NCBI GenBank assembly: GCA_963771505.1
Contig: CAVYTO010000001.1
Location: forward strand, 434,001-498,000
Source of the DNA: JAJPHW01 sp963771505
Lineage (GTDB): Bacteria; Acidobacteriota; Terriglobia; Terriglobales; Acidobacteriaceae
Reading direction: 5' to 3'
Length of the DNA stretch: 64,000 bases
The notes beneath the pieces are model-generated. The model was not told the origin of the DNA and did not search any database. It saw only the letters and a program-made list of their open reading frames with translations. Of the stretch, positions 19,418-27,913 are shown piece by piece; positions within the stretch are counted from its first letter, which is position 1; each line of letters opens with the position of its first letter. Both the position numbers and the translations under genes were made by a program.

Positions 19418-21952
19418 TTATGCGACCGCGGCAGAGGTCAAGGCGGCGGCGACGGACAGGGTTTTGCCCGGGCCTTGCGAGACGGCGGATTCGAGGGCGC
19501 GTTCGGCACGGTTGATCACTTCAGTGACGCTATCCACTGAATCGTATTGCTGCTGGAAGACGGCCTCGGCAACGCCGGCACAGAATGTCACCGTCGCGTG
19601 ATCGTTAAACTTCACTAACCCCGAAAGCTTGCGCAGTTTTTCAATGACCACTTCGGCCTCAGGCGCGCCGGTTTCCCCAAGGATCAATGCGATCGAAGTA
19701 GGACCGTAGCGGAAGGCCAGATCGTGCTGGCGAATGTTGCCGGTGAAAACTTGTCCGACCTGCTGCATGGCGGCTTCAATAGCGGCCTCGCCAAAGTCCC
19801 GAATGAGCGCCGATTTTTCCCCGATGTCGATCAGGGCGACGGTCAACGGCGCGTTCTGCTGCAACGATCGTTTCGATTCCGCCAGAAGCAAGTCGAGATA
19901 CGACGAGCGCTTGAGCAGCCCGGAGTCTTCGTCGGTTACAGAGAGGTTTTTCACCAGCCGCCGTAGCCCGACATTGTTCAGGGCAATCACGACTTGCTCG
20001 GCGATAGTTTTGAGTATGGCAACTTCATTGGCAGACCATGCGCGCGGATTGGGATGCGTAAGGATCAGCACGCCCGCATGGTCCGAGCCATCGCTTAATG
20101 GGATCGCAAGCAGCGCGGCAACCTGCAACGCCACCAGCGCGGGACGGACGTTTTCGAGTTCCGGCAACGAACGGGCGTTGTTGAGCGCCTGTACGCCGCT
20201 CGAAATTGTCAGCTCATGTACGGCTGCAATCACTTGGGCCAGGGCAGCGGGGGCGGCTGGAGTTACTCCAGAGCCGCAGTGTTCTTTCACGAGGCTGGCG
20301 GATTGTCCCGGCTTACGCATGGCGGCGACGCAGCGGTTGGCGTTCCACTGGGCACCGATTTCCGCCGCAGTGGTCGAAAGCACCGTCTCCGCATTGTTCT
20401 GGCGATTCAGTTTGCGGGCGATTTCGGCAACGCGGGCGAAGGTGTTGACTTCGTCGACGGGAGCGGCGGCGGCTTGAACCACCGGGGCAGCGGTGACAAC
20501 GGGCGCCACCGTAGCCGCAGCCACTTCAGCCGATGCCGCGTATTGAGGCTGAAAACCTGCCGTGGAGTAAAGAGCCCGCAGTTCCGGATTGCGGTCTTCT
20601 TCCCGCGGAAAGAATTCGCTGATTCTTTGCAGGCGCCCAACGGCCTGGCTCAGCATTCCATACTGCACGAGTATTTCCGCTTGCAGCATTAAGTCCTGCA
20701 GGGTTGCGACCCCTAGAGTGCGCTCTTGATTCTGCGCTGCCGGCGGCGCGGCGCTGGTGAAGCGCGAAGCGACAACCTGATATCGGTTTTCGTCGATCTT
20801 GCCACGCAGGCTTTCAAGGCGTTTCTGGTGTCCGGGTTCGTAGGCATCGATTTCGGCAGCTTTGTCGAGGCAATCGGCGGCTTTGGGGAAATTTCCCATG
20901 CCGTAGTGAAGGTCGAAAAGCTTGAGCAGCGTTTGGGAATAATCGCCCTCTCGGTTCGACGCGTTGAACAGTTCGCTCATGAACTCAAGCAGGTCTGCGC
21001 TGGCTTTGTGCTTGGCCACGATCGACTGCATAAGAGTGATGAATCCGCGACGGTCGCCTTTACGGCGCTGAAATTGTTCGAGCTTGCGGGCGAGCGCGAC
21101 GCCTTGAGCGTCTTGTCCGCCTTCGAGCAGGGCTTCGATCAGGCGGCCAATCTCCGGAGTGCGGGTGGAGTCGGCTTCAAATAGTTTCCACATTACCGGT
21201 TCCGCATCGGCGATTCGTCCGGTGGATAGAAGCGCTTTGGCGTAGGCGTCGCGAAGGTCGGCGGAAGCGTTTTCCGTAGAAGCTAACGGCTCGAGGATGA
21301 AAATTGCCGCGCCTACTTGCTGTTGAGCGATCAGGCTGTTCGCATAGGCCAGCGCGATTTCCTCATCGGCTGGATTCTCTTCGTAGGCGTGCTCGTACCA
21401 GTTCGCCGTCTCGCTGGGCTGGGCCTGTGCCGCCAGCTTCATGTAGGCGTTTGCTGCGGCCCGATGATCGCCGGCGCTGGCGCTCAGTTCGGCCAGCCGG
21501 ATCATGTTTTTCTCAACAGGATCAAGCGCCAGAATGGCTTTGAGTACGTCGATGCCTTCGGCTTTCTTGTCCTGGGTAATCATTTCATCCAGGACGCTTT
21601 CGTAGATTTCGAGAGATTGCCGGGGATTTGATTTTTCCTGTAATTGCGCAAGCTTCAGGCGATGCGAGGCTTCGGGATTGCTTAGCCGGCTAAGCTTCTT
21701 GTAAGTGAGACTGGCGCGCGGGGCGTCCGATGCTGCGATCTGGCGTTCGAATAACTCCCCGAGTAAGCGCACGGCTTCCGGATTGCGCTTCAGGGAAAGA
21801 TTCAAGTCCGCGGCCATCTGCCGCACGGTGTTGTTTTCGGGGTCTGCCGCAAGAGCGATCATGTAGCTATCGAGCGCCTCGACGGTCTTCCCTTTTTGCA
21901 GGAGTTTTTCCGCCCGTTCGATATGTTTGGCGATTTCGGCGCGATCAGCCAT
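19418..21952 (-). CDS. TPR-GAF protein with degenerate GGDEF domain
   Basis: This 844-residue cytoplasmic protein has tetratricopeptide-like helices over about residues 1-400, an alanine/valine-rich linker (about 475-500), a GAF-like domain (about 510-650, ending LTHPNPRAWSANEVAILKTIAEQVVIALNN) and a C-terminal domain with the layout of a diguanylate cyclase. The catalytic signature is lost: the place of RYGGDEF reads RYGPTSIALIL. It therefore should not make cyclic di-GMP and may act as a scaffold or GTP/ligand sensor. The N-terminal MADRAEIAKHIERAEKLLQKGK is typical of acidobacterial TPR proteins. No ribosome-binding site is evident. Confidence 0.75.
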   Translation of the reverse strand: MADRAEIAKHIERAEKLLQKGKTVEALDSYMIALAADPENNTVRQMAADLNLSLKRNPEAVRLLGELFERQIAASDAPRASLTYKKLSRLSNPEASHRLKLAQLQEKSNPRQSLEIYESVLDEMITQDKKAEGIDVLKAILALDPVEKNMIRLAELSASAGDHRAAANAYMKLAAQAQPSETANWYEHAYEENPADEEIALAYANSLIAQQQVGAAIFILEPLASTENASADLRDAYAKALLSTGRIADAEPVMWKLFEADSTRTPEIGRLIEALLEGGQDAQGVALARKLEQFQRRKGDRRGFITLMQSIVAKHKASADLLEFMSELFNASNREGDYSQTLLKLFDLHYGMGNFPKAADCLDKAAEIDAYEPGHQKRLESLRGKIDENRYQVVASRFTSAAPPAAQNQERTLGVATLQDLMLQAEILVQYGMLSQAVGRLQRISEFFPREEDRNPELRALYSTAGFQPQYAASAEVAAATVAPVVTAAPVVQAAAAPVDEVNTFARVAEIARKLNRQNNAETVLSTTAAEIGAQWNANRCVAAMRKPGQSASLVKEHCGSGVTPAAPAALAQVIAAVHELTISSGVQALNNARSLPELENVRPALVALQVAALLAIPLSDGSDHAGVLILTHPNPRAWSANEVAILKTIAEQVVIALNNVGLRRLVKNLSVTDEDSGLLKRSSYLDLLLAESKRSLQQNAPLTVALIDIGEKSALIRDFGEAAIEAAMQQVGQVFTGNIRQHDLAFRYGPTSIALILGETGAPEAEVVIEKLRKLSGLVKFNDHATVTFCAGVAEAVFQQQYDSVDSVTEVINRAERALESAVSQGPGKTLSVAAALTSAAVA

Positions 21953-22262
21953 GGGAAAAGGAGGGCGCGCTGGACAAGCGTCCTCATAGCGATTCTAGGG
22001 GTCACGTTACGGGTGCAGCAACGCAGTACCTGTGGTTTGAGTTACTTCGGTCATGACCCAGCTATGCGGAGTTGGCTGGAATTCCCATAATGAAGGTGGC
22101 AACGGCCGAAGGGTACGCTGCGTCAAAACCCAAGTCCAAAGCGGCTTACCGAGTTCTGTTGGAGAAGGGTTTATGCGCCCAAAACAAAATTAGTACGGTT
22201 TTAGGTGTGATGTGACTATCCGTCGGATCAGCCTGTTTTGCTTCGAGTCAAGCCACTATCCC
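21953..22262. other. Intergenic region with one small open frame of doubtful status
   Basis: A 41-codon frame runs from ATG 22090 to the stop at 22213-22215 on the plus strand. Its product is basic and lysine-rich and has no family I recognise, and there is no good ribosome-binding site. Nothing else was recognised in this stretch. Confidence 0.25.
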
Positions 22263-22593
22263 AATGTCAACTGGACCCAATTTCAGTATGACGCTACCCA
22301 CGTCGGATTGGGGTACGAGCGCTCCGATGACTTTAACCTTTACGCAGTGAACGCTGCGACTGGCGCGCTAGTCTGGAAATTCACTACGACGGGCCCAGTG
22401 GATACCTGGCCAGTGGTGGCGAACGGAGTGACATATCTGGGCGGGTACCAACACCTTACGCGCTGAATGCGCGAAACGGAAAACTGATTTCCCAGTACAC
22501 GGATACCGGATTTCCGCAGCCCATAGTCACGGACGGGGGCTCTTCGTGCAAGGCGGTTCTGATTTCTACGTTCTTGGGCTTCCGGGGAACTGA
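22263..22593 (+). pseudogene. Remnant of a PQQ-like beta-propeller repeat protein
   Basis: Three frames read in succession give one coherent propeller fragment. Frame one (22263 onward) reads NVNWTQFQYD...LYAVNAATGALVWKF...WPVVANGVTYLGG; after a shift near 22450 the next frame reads YALNARNGKLISQYTDTGF; after a second shift near 22540 a third frame reads LFVQGGSDFYVLGLPGN and stops at TGA 22591-22593. LYAxNAxTGxLxWxF is the hallmark of PQQ-binding-like (WD-like) beta-propeller blades. The fragment holds roughly two and a half blades of what would normally be seven or eight, so the gene is both truncated and frameshifted. Confidence 0.7.
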
Positions 22594-22599
22594 CCGATT

Positions 22600-22665
22600 G
22601 CGAGAGAACAGCCCATCCTAGCTGCATGGCTGGGGTGTTCTCTCGCCGTTTCCCCATTTTTCTGA
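22600..22665 (+). terminator. Strong hairpin followed by a T-run
   Basis: GCGAGAGAACA (22600-22610) pairs perfectly with TGTTCTCTCGC (22636-22646), 25 bases apart, and the sequence continues to a T-rich CCCCATTTTTC (22652-22662). It begins seven bases after the stop of the decayed propeller gene, the position expected of its original terminator. The T-run is about seven bases beyond the stem, a little far for a textbook terminator. Confidence 0.55.
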
Positions 22666-22677
22666 TACACCTTCAGG

Positions 22678-24045
22678 GTGTCAGAAACCGCACGGCTCGA
22701 ATCTGAAAAAGGTCTACGGCACCAATTGTCAGCGGGACAGATGGCGATGGTCGCCGTGGGCGGATCGATTGGCACGGGACTGCTACTGGGTTCTGGCGCT
22801 GCGGTCAAGATCGCGGGACCTGCGGTCATCCTCACTTACCTGATTGGCGCATTTCTCGCGTGGACTGTGACGAACGCGCTGGGCGAACTGGCTAGTGCCC
22901 ATCCTGCTGCGGGATCATTTGGACTTTACGCGGAGCTCTATTTGAATCCGTGGGCCGGATTTGCCGCCCGCTACGGCTACTGGATCTCAGTGATGGCGGC
23001 GGTAGGGGCAGAATTGGTGGCGGCTTCGACCTATTCCGCTTATTGGCTGCCTGCGGTTCCGGGAGTGGTGTGGGTCGCGCTCTATGCTTGCGTGCTCTTG
23101 TTGGTGAATCTGCGCGCGGTGGGCGACTACGCGGTTTTCGAATTCTGGTTCGCCATGGTGAAAGTTGTCACCATCGCCGCTTTCATTATTGTCGGCGCAT
23201 GGCTTCTTTTTGCCGAACGGGTTCCGCCCCAGTATGTGAATCACGGCGGGTTTATACCGAACGGCCCGGCGTCGCCGCTGCTGGCGGTGTCGTTTGCGTT
23301 GTTCAGCTTTCTGGGTCTGGAAATGGTGGCGATTTCGTCCGGCGAGGCTCGCGCTGCAACAGAAATTCCCCGAGCGACGCGGATGATGTTTGCGCTGCTC
23401 GCGTTTGTGTATCTCGGCGCGACCACAATTTTGGTGGGAGTATTGCCGTGGGACCGCATGGGCGTTTCTCAGAGCCCCTTCGTTACCGTGTTCGTGGTGG
23501 CGGGAATTCCAGCGGCTTCGGCGCTGATGAATCTAGTCGTGCTGAGCGCGGCGCTTTCCGGCGCGAACGCAAATCTCTATGCAGCCAGCCGTATGCTGTT
23601 TTCACTGGCCCGGTCGGGTCACGCTCCGGCTTCACTCGGTCAGGTGAACGCGTCAGGTTCGCCCCGCCGGGCGCTGCTGATTTCAACCGGCGGTGTGGTG
23701 CTGGCGATGGTGATGGAGAAGCTCACACCGCAATCGGCTTTCCTCTACATTCTCGGAGCATCTCTATTTGGCGGAATGTTGTCATGGGGGATTGCCTTAG
23801 CGGCGCATATCTCGTTTCGGCGTCAGATTTCCCCGGAGCGCTTGGCCGCGCTGCCGATGCGTGCGCCGGGCGGGGCTATCGCATCCGCCGTGGGACTTAT
23901 CGGCCTGGCAATTGCTGTCGCTTCGACCTGGTGGGTACCGCAATCGCGAATCACGATCGCCTGCGGATTGCCGTTTCTGGCGATCCTTACCCTCGGGTAC
24001 CTGCTGCTACGCAAATCGCGGCGCGGCGGTACAATTTCTTCATGA
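22678..24045 (+). CDS. APC-family amino acid permease
   Basis: This 455-residue membrane protein has about twelve hydrophobic spans and the amino acid permease opening GSIGTGLLLGSGAAV followed by AGPAVILTYLIGAF. The motif GELASAHPAAGSFGLYAE corresponds to the conserved span-3 region of the AAT/GABA-permease group, and FLGLEMVAISSGEA to span 6. Substrate cannot be read from sequence. The start is a GTG at 22678, itself part of an imperfect inverted repeat. The stop overlaps the next gene's ATG (ATGA), so the transporter may import the substrate of the kynureninase-like enzyme. Confidence 0.85.
   Translation: MSETARLESEKGLRHQLSAGQMAMVAVGGSIGTGLLLGSGAAVKIAGPAVILTYLIGAFLAWTVTNALGELASAHPAAGSFGLYAELYLNPWAGFAARYGYWISVMAAVGAELVAASTYSAYWLPAVPGVVWVALYACVLLLVNLRAVGDYAVFEFWFAMVKVVTIAAFIIVGAWLLFAERVPPQYVNHGGFIPNGPASPLLAVSFALFSFLGLEMVAISSGEARAATEIPRATRMMFALLAFVYLGATTILVGVLPWDRMGVSQSPFVTVFVVAGIPAASALMNLVVLSAALSGANANLYAASRMLFSLARSGHAPASLGQVNASGSPRRALLISTGGVVLAMVMEKLTPQSAFLYILGASLFGGMLSWGIALAAHISFRRQISPERLAALPMRAPGGAIASAVGLIGLAIAVASTWWVPQSRITIACGLPFLAILTLGYLLLRKSRRGGTISS
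24030..24035 (+). promoter_or_regulatory. Putative internal -10 element (TACAAT)
   Basis: TACAAT ends exactly six bases before the ATG at 24042 and lies inside the permease coding sequence. If active, it would give a leaderless transcript of the kynureninase-like gene in addition to readthrough from the permease. Confidence 0.35.
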
Positions 24046-25217
24046 GCACGAATTCCGATCCGCTTCTTAATTACCGCTCCGAATTCCCGATTCTCGACCG
24101 CACCACTTACATGATCAGCAACTCGCTGGGTGCCATGCCTCGCGGCGTATATGACGCGATGAAGGGCTACGCCGACATCTGGGCGACGCGCGGAGTTCGC
24201 TCATGGCAAGAGCGTTGGTGGATGCTCGCGGACGAAGTTGGCAACGAAATCGGCGCGCTGATGAACGCTCCGAAGGGGTCGGTTTCCACCCATCAGAACG
24301 TGACTACCTGCCAGCAGGTGGTCGCATCGTGTTTTGACCTGGCGGGCAAGCGCAACAAGATCGTCTACAGCGATTTGAATTTTCCTTCGGTGATGTATTT
24401 CTGGGAAGCGCAGCAGGCGAATGGCGCGCATGTGCACATGGTGAAGACCGATGACGGCATCCACGTGCCCACCGAGCGTTTGATCGACGCGATTGACGAG
24501 AACACGCTGCTGGTGCCGATCTCGCACGTGATTTTTCGTAGCTCTTATATCAATGACGCGAAGGCCATTATCGAGAAGGCGCATAAAGTCGGGGCACTCG
24601 TGGTGCTCGACACATACCAATCGCTGGGTACTGTGCCAGTGGACGTGCAGGCGCTCGATGTCGACTTTACCTGCGGCGGCGTCTTGAAGTGGCTGTGCGG
24701 AGGGCCGGGAGTCGCTTATCTCTACGTGCGACCCGACCTGGCGAAGAAATTGAAACCCAAATTTACCGGATGGTTCGCGCACGAAAATTCCATGGCATTC
24801 ACGACCGGGCCGACTACTTACACGGACACTGCCTACCGCTTTATGAATGGGACGACGCACATCCCTGCACTGGAAGCTTGCCGGCCCGGATTGAAGATTT
24901 TGACCGAAGTCGGCGTGGACCGCATCCGCACGAAATCGCAGCGCCAGACAACGCGCTTGATCGAACTGGCCGATAAACACGGATGGCGCGTGAATACGCC
25001 GCGCGATCCTGAAAAACGGGGGGGGACGGTTTCCATCGACATGCCTGACGCCGAAGAAGTCAGCCAGGAACTGCTGAAGCGAGACATCCTGATCGACTAC
25101 CGTCCGAAAGCGGGCGTCCGCTTCGCGCCGCACTTTTACAACACCGACCAGGAAGTGGAAACGGCGATCGCCGCAGTGGAGCAGATACTACAGGATAAGT
25201 CTGTCGCAGTCAGATAA
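24042..25217 (+). CDS. Class V aminotransferase fold, kynureninase-like hydrolase
   Basis: This 391-residue pyridoxal-phosphate enzyme has the lysine-bearing segment FTCGGVLKWLCGGPGVAYLY and the upstream LVVLDTYQSLGTVPVDV (aspartate for the pyridine nitrogen), which is the kynureninase/class V arrangement. It starts MSTNSDPLLNYRSEFPIL, with ISNSLGAMP in place of the usual NSLGLxP of kynureninase. Cleavage of kynurenine or a related amino acid is likely but not certain, as no other tryptophan-degradation gene is near. A longer open frame extends upstream from 24042, but that portion is antiphase to the permease and is not coding. Confidence 0.75.
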   Translation: MSTNSDPLLNYRSEFPILDRTTYMISNSLGAMPRGVYDAMKGYADIWATRGVRSWQERWWMLADEVGNEIGALMNAPKGSVSTHQNVTTCQQVVASCFDLAGKRNKIVYSDLNFPSVMYFWEAQQANGAHVHMVKTDDGIHVPTERLIDAIDENTLLVPISHVIFRSSYINDAKAIIEKAHKVGALVVLDTYQSLGTVPVDVQALDVDFTCGGVLKWLCGGPGVAYLYVRPDLAKKLKPKFTGWFAHENSMAFTTGPTTYTDTAYRFMNGTTHIPALEACRPGLKILTEVGVDRIRTKSQRQTTRLIELADKHGWRVNTPRDPEKRGGTVSIDMPDAEEVSQELLKRDILIDYRPKAGVRFAPHFYNTDQEVETAIAAVEQILQDKSVAVR

Positions 25218-25314
25218 CAGGCCCTGATCCGTTTCCTGAGCGAGGACTATACGTACGCCGGAAGGTCGAAACAGTACTCACCCAGAAGCCGGCAGTCCAA
25301 CGCTCATTCAGGCA

Positions 25315-26085
25315 ATGCATGACCTCGCGTCACGGGACAATCCAGAGAACCGAAAAAATCTTTATGAAGCTTTGCTTGCGTCGATGTTATTAATCCCCGT
25401 GCCTGAAATTCCGTCCGGGGTGATGCCCGGAATCCAAACGCTTCAGGCGAAAACGCCCTTCCAGTTGATAACCGGGTTAAACGGCAGGAATCAAAAAGTG
25501 ACGCCCGCCTTTACCGATTTGGAAGCATTGCGGACCTGGAACTCGAACATCCCTTACATCGGGCTCAATGCTGGGGATCATTTTCGGATCGTTCTTGGCA
25601 CAGAAATCCAAGAAGTGATAATCAATCCCTTTGACCCAGCTAAGAAGATGATCCGTCCTACCGGGACAGTCACGCGCCGTGAGGTCGAATTTCTAGCTCA
25701 GGGGACGATCCCGTCGCGAATGAGCCAGAACATCGACCAGCACGACCTGTCGGCCAATGACATTCGGGCTATCGGAGTTCCGGCGCAGCGGCTTAGTGTA
25801 GATGTCGAGGACGCGCTCAGAAGCAAGGCATTTGATCTGGGTGATGTCGATCAACTGTACGCGTTTCAGATGGCCACCCAGGCTGCATCAAGCACTGTGG
25901 TCGGCATTGAGCTCCAGGTTGACCTCCCGCCGGGGGAGCGAAATGCCATAGTTCGCAGCTTAGGAGACAGCGTCCAGCCAATGCTGGGTGCCGGATGGCT
26001 GGACTTTCTTATCCTACGCGGAGCGCTGGGTGATCAGATCCGGTCTGTTGGTCTCCTGATTTTCAGTCGCCGCCGACGTTCTTAG
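25315..26085 (+). CDS. SseB-like protein
   Basis: This 256-residue cytoplasmic protein resembles the SseB (enhanced serine sensitivity) family: an N-terminal domain with NRKNLYEALLASMLLIPVPE and AFTDLEALRTWN, and a C-terminal domain with LDLGDVDQLYAFQMA-type and VVGIELQVDL strands. Its biochemical role is not established; SseB domains also occur in type VII secretion neighbourhoods, which are absent here. There is no clear ribosome-binding site before the ATG. Confidence 0.65.
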   Translation: MHDLASRDNPENRKNLYEALLASMLLIPVPEIPSGVMPGIQTLQAKTPFQLITGLNGRNQKVTPAFTDLEALRTWNSNIPYIGLNAGDHFRIVLGTEIQEVIINPFDPAKKMIRPTGTVTRREVEFLAQGTIPSRMSQNIDQHDLSANDIRAIGVPAQRLSVDVEDALRSKAFDLGDVDQLYAFQMATQAASSTVVGIELQVDLPPGERNAIVRSLGDSVQPMLGAGWLDFLILRGALGDQIRSVGLLIFSRRRRS

Positions 26086-26201
26086 CCGGATTACCTCAGT
26101 CATGTCGCTTCGCTGTTTTCTGCTGCTTCGCGTGCATCGCTCAATTACGCTCGGCCCGATGCCATACGTGTGACTAAACACGGTGGCTTTGGGATTGGGA
26201 C

Positions 26202-27245
26202 GTGCTCTTCGCTTTCGCGTTATTGATTTACGGGCATAACCGGCTGCCGGTCTACGAGATTGTGGGCGCGGCGGTCGGCGTGTACCTGTTCTGTCGCGGA
26301 TTCTTCATCCTGCAACGCAAGCGGCTGATCGTGAACACACCTGCGTCGAAAGTTCGCAGCGCTTCGATGGGACTGGTAGAAATCAGCGGGCTCGCCGCTG
26401 GACCTCGCACGATTCCAGCGGCGGTGACCGGAGTTCCCTGCTACTTCCACCACAGCATGGCGTGGGAGTGGCGGCGGGAAGGCAAAAATAACACGTGGGT
26501 GAAGGTGGCGGAAGAAACCGTCCACGTACCGTTCTATATCGACGACAACACCGGGCGCGTGCTGGTGGATCCGCAAGGCGCGGAGATGAGCATCCATCGC
26601 GACTTTTGCGACGAGTTCAGCCAGTCGCTTTTTTCCAGCAGCCTGGATGTTCCGGCCAACGTGGCCAGTTTTCTGTCGCGCCATGGCGTCAGCTACAACC
26701 GAAAAATAAAAGTTGAAGAATATTGCATCAAGCCCAAGAACGCGCTTTTTGTGTTGGGAACACTCGCCGAAAACCACATTGGGTACAACGAAATTCCCGT
26801 CAGCACGTATTCCGCTGAGTCGACGCAAATTCGCTGGCGCGTTCCGGGATGGTCTCCGCGCGAGATGTCGAGTTTTACTGTCGGCGCGAATCCACGGATG
26901 TCGCCGATTTTCGCGGCGGCGCAACCGGTGGCCAGCGTGGACCAGCAAATGAAAATGGCGGGCGTTTTGATGAGCGCTCGCATTACTAATCCTGTGGCCT
27001 GGGCGGCGGCGGGAATTCAAAGCGCCGCCGCCACCGCCCCGGCGCTGGCTACAGACGAATTCGACCTGCATCCTCCGGTGGTGCTCAAAAAAGGGGAGCA
27101 CAACCCGGCTTTTTTCATTTCATGGCAAAGCCAGCGCGACGTAGTGCATGCGCTCGCACTCAAGTCGGCGTGGATGATCTGGGGCGGGCCGGCGCTCACG
27201 TTGCTTTGCGTCTATCTCTTGTTCGCGCAGTTTGGACAGCTCTAA
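26202..27245 (+). CDS. GIDE-domain membrane protein (bacterial relative of MUL1-type E3 ligases)
   Basis: This 347-residue protein has two N-terminal hydrophobic segments (about 1-40), a C-terminal membrane helix (about 320-345) and a central region with GLVEISGLA, ITGVPCYFHHSMAWEWRR-like and FYIDDNTGRVLVDPQGAE strands, the pattern of the GIDE domain known from mitochondrial MUL1/MAPL. There is no RING finger. It lies 17 bases upstream of lemA; this pairing is common in bacteria and suggests joint work in the membrane, function unknown. The start is GTG 26202. Confidence 0.65.
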   Translation: MLFAFALLIYGHNRLPVYEIVGAAVGVYLFCRGFFILQRKRLIVNTPASKVRSASMGLVEISGLAAGPRTIPAAVTGVPCYFHHSMAWEWRREGKNNTWVKVAEETVHVPFYIDDNTGRVLVDPQGAEMSIHRDFCDEFSQSLFSSSLDVPANVASFLSRHGVSYNRKIKVEEYCIKPKNALFVLGTLAENHIGYNEIPVSTYSAESTQIRWRVPGWSPREMSSFTVGANPRMSPIFAAAQPVASVDQQMKMAGVLMSARITNPVAWAAAGIQSAAATAPALATDEFDLHPPVVLKKGEHNPAFFISWQSQRDVVHALALKSAWMIWGGPALTLLCVYLLFAQFGQL

Positions 27246-27253
27246 AAAACCTT

Positions 27254-27258
27254 AGGAG
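27254..27258 (+). promoter_or_regulatory. Ribosome-binding site of lemA
   Basis: AGGAG four bases before ATG 27263 decides the lemA start; the frame is open further upstream inside the GIDE gene. Confidence 0.7.
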
Positions 27259-27262
27259 AATT

Positions 27263-27838
27263 ATGACAACTATTATTTTGCTCGCGTTTTTGTTTGCCGG
27301 AGCGGGTCTGTTCGCCTATGCAATCACGATTTTCAACGGCCTGATTGCGGTAAAGAACGAAATCGCCAAGGCCTGGTCGAATATTGACATCATGCTGAAG
27401 CAACGCCATGACGAATTGACCAAGCTGCTCGAAGTCTGCAAAGGTTACAAGGCGTTTGAAGGCGAGACGCTGCAAAAAGTGACGCAGGCGCGCAGCATGT
27501 ATCAGCAGGCGGCAACCGTCGACCAGAAGGCGCAAGCCGACCAGAGCATGTCTTCAGCCCTGCGCGGATTTTTTGCCGTGGCGGAAAACTATCCTGACCT
27601 GAAGGCCAACAACAACTTCATGCAGCTGCAAAAGCGCATCACCGAGTTGGAAAGCCAGATCGCCGACCGGCGCGAGTTCTACAACGATTCGGTGAACACT
27701 TTGAACACACGCATCCAGCAGTTCCCGGATACATTTGTGGCTGCGTTCATGGGGCTGTCGTCGAGTCCGCTGTTTGTGGTGGAAGAAGGCGACAAGTCCG
27801 ACGTGCCCATGGCATTTGGCGCCGCAGCGGGCAATTAG
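27263..27838 (+). CDS. lemA: LemA family protein
   Basis: This 191-residue protein has an N-terminal membrane helix (residues 3-25) and the LemA core YNGLI-like FNGLIAVKNEIAKAWSNIDI, MLKQRHDELTKLLEVCKGY, FFAVAENYPDLKAN and DSVNTLNTRIQQFP, all coiled helices facing the outside of the cell. LemA proteins are widespread and of unsettled function, often beside HtpX or GIDE proteins. Here the partner is the GIDE-domain gene directly upstream. Confidence 0.92.
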   Translation: MTTIILLAFLFAGAGLFAYAITIFNGLIAVKNEIAKAWSNIDIMLKQRHDELTKLLEVCKGYKAFEGETLQKVTQARSMYQQAATVDQKAQADQSMSSALRGFFAVAENYPDLKANNNFMQLQKRITELESQIADRREFYNDSVNTLNTRIQQFPDTFVAAFMGLSSSPLFVVEEGDKSDVPMAFGAAAGN

Positions 27839-27886
27839 CACTGACGCAAGGGTCACCAACCTTCGCAACTCGCTTATCGCGGGGAA

Positions 27887-27913
27887 GCCGCCATTCTCAA
27901 TTAGAATGGCGGC
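27887..27913 (+). repeat. Perfect inverted repeat touching the start codon at 27914
   Basis: GCCGCCATTCT (27887-27897) and AGAATGGCGGC (27903-27913) are perfectly complementary with a five-base loop. The right arm contains the TAGAAT box and ends where GTG 27914 begins. It could be an operator, a terminator for lemA without a T-run, or a structure that controls translation. Confidence 0.6.
27902..27907 (+). promoter_or_regulatory. Putative -10 element (TAGAAT) before the F420 cluster
   Basis: TAGAAT ends exactly six bases before GTG 27914 and overlaps the inverted repeat at 27887-27913, so a repressor bound there would block it. No good -35 box was seen. Confidence 0.4.

Noticed and set aside
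22950..24041. Long open frame that continues upstream from the kynureninase-like gene
   Set aside because: It is an arginine- and serine-rich shadow in another frame of the permease gene; the real start is ATG 24042.
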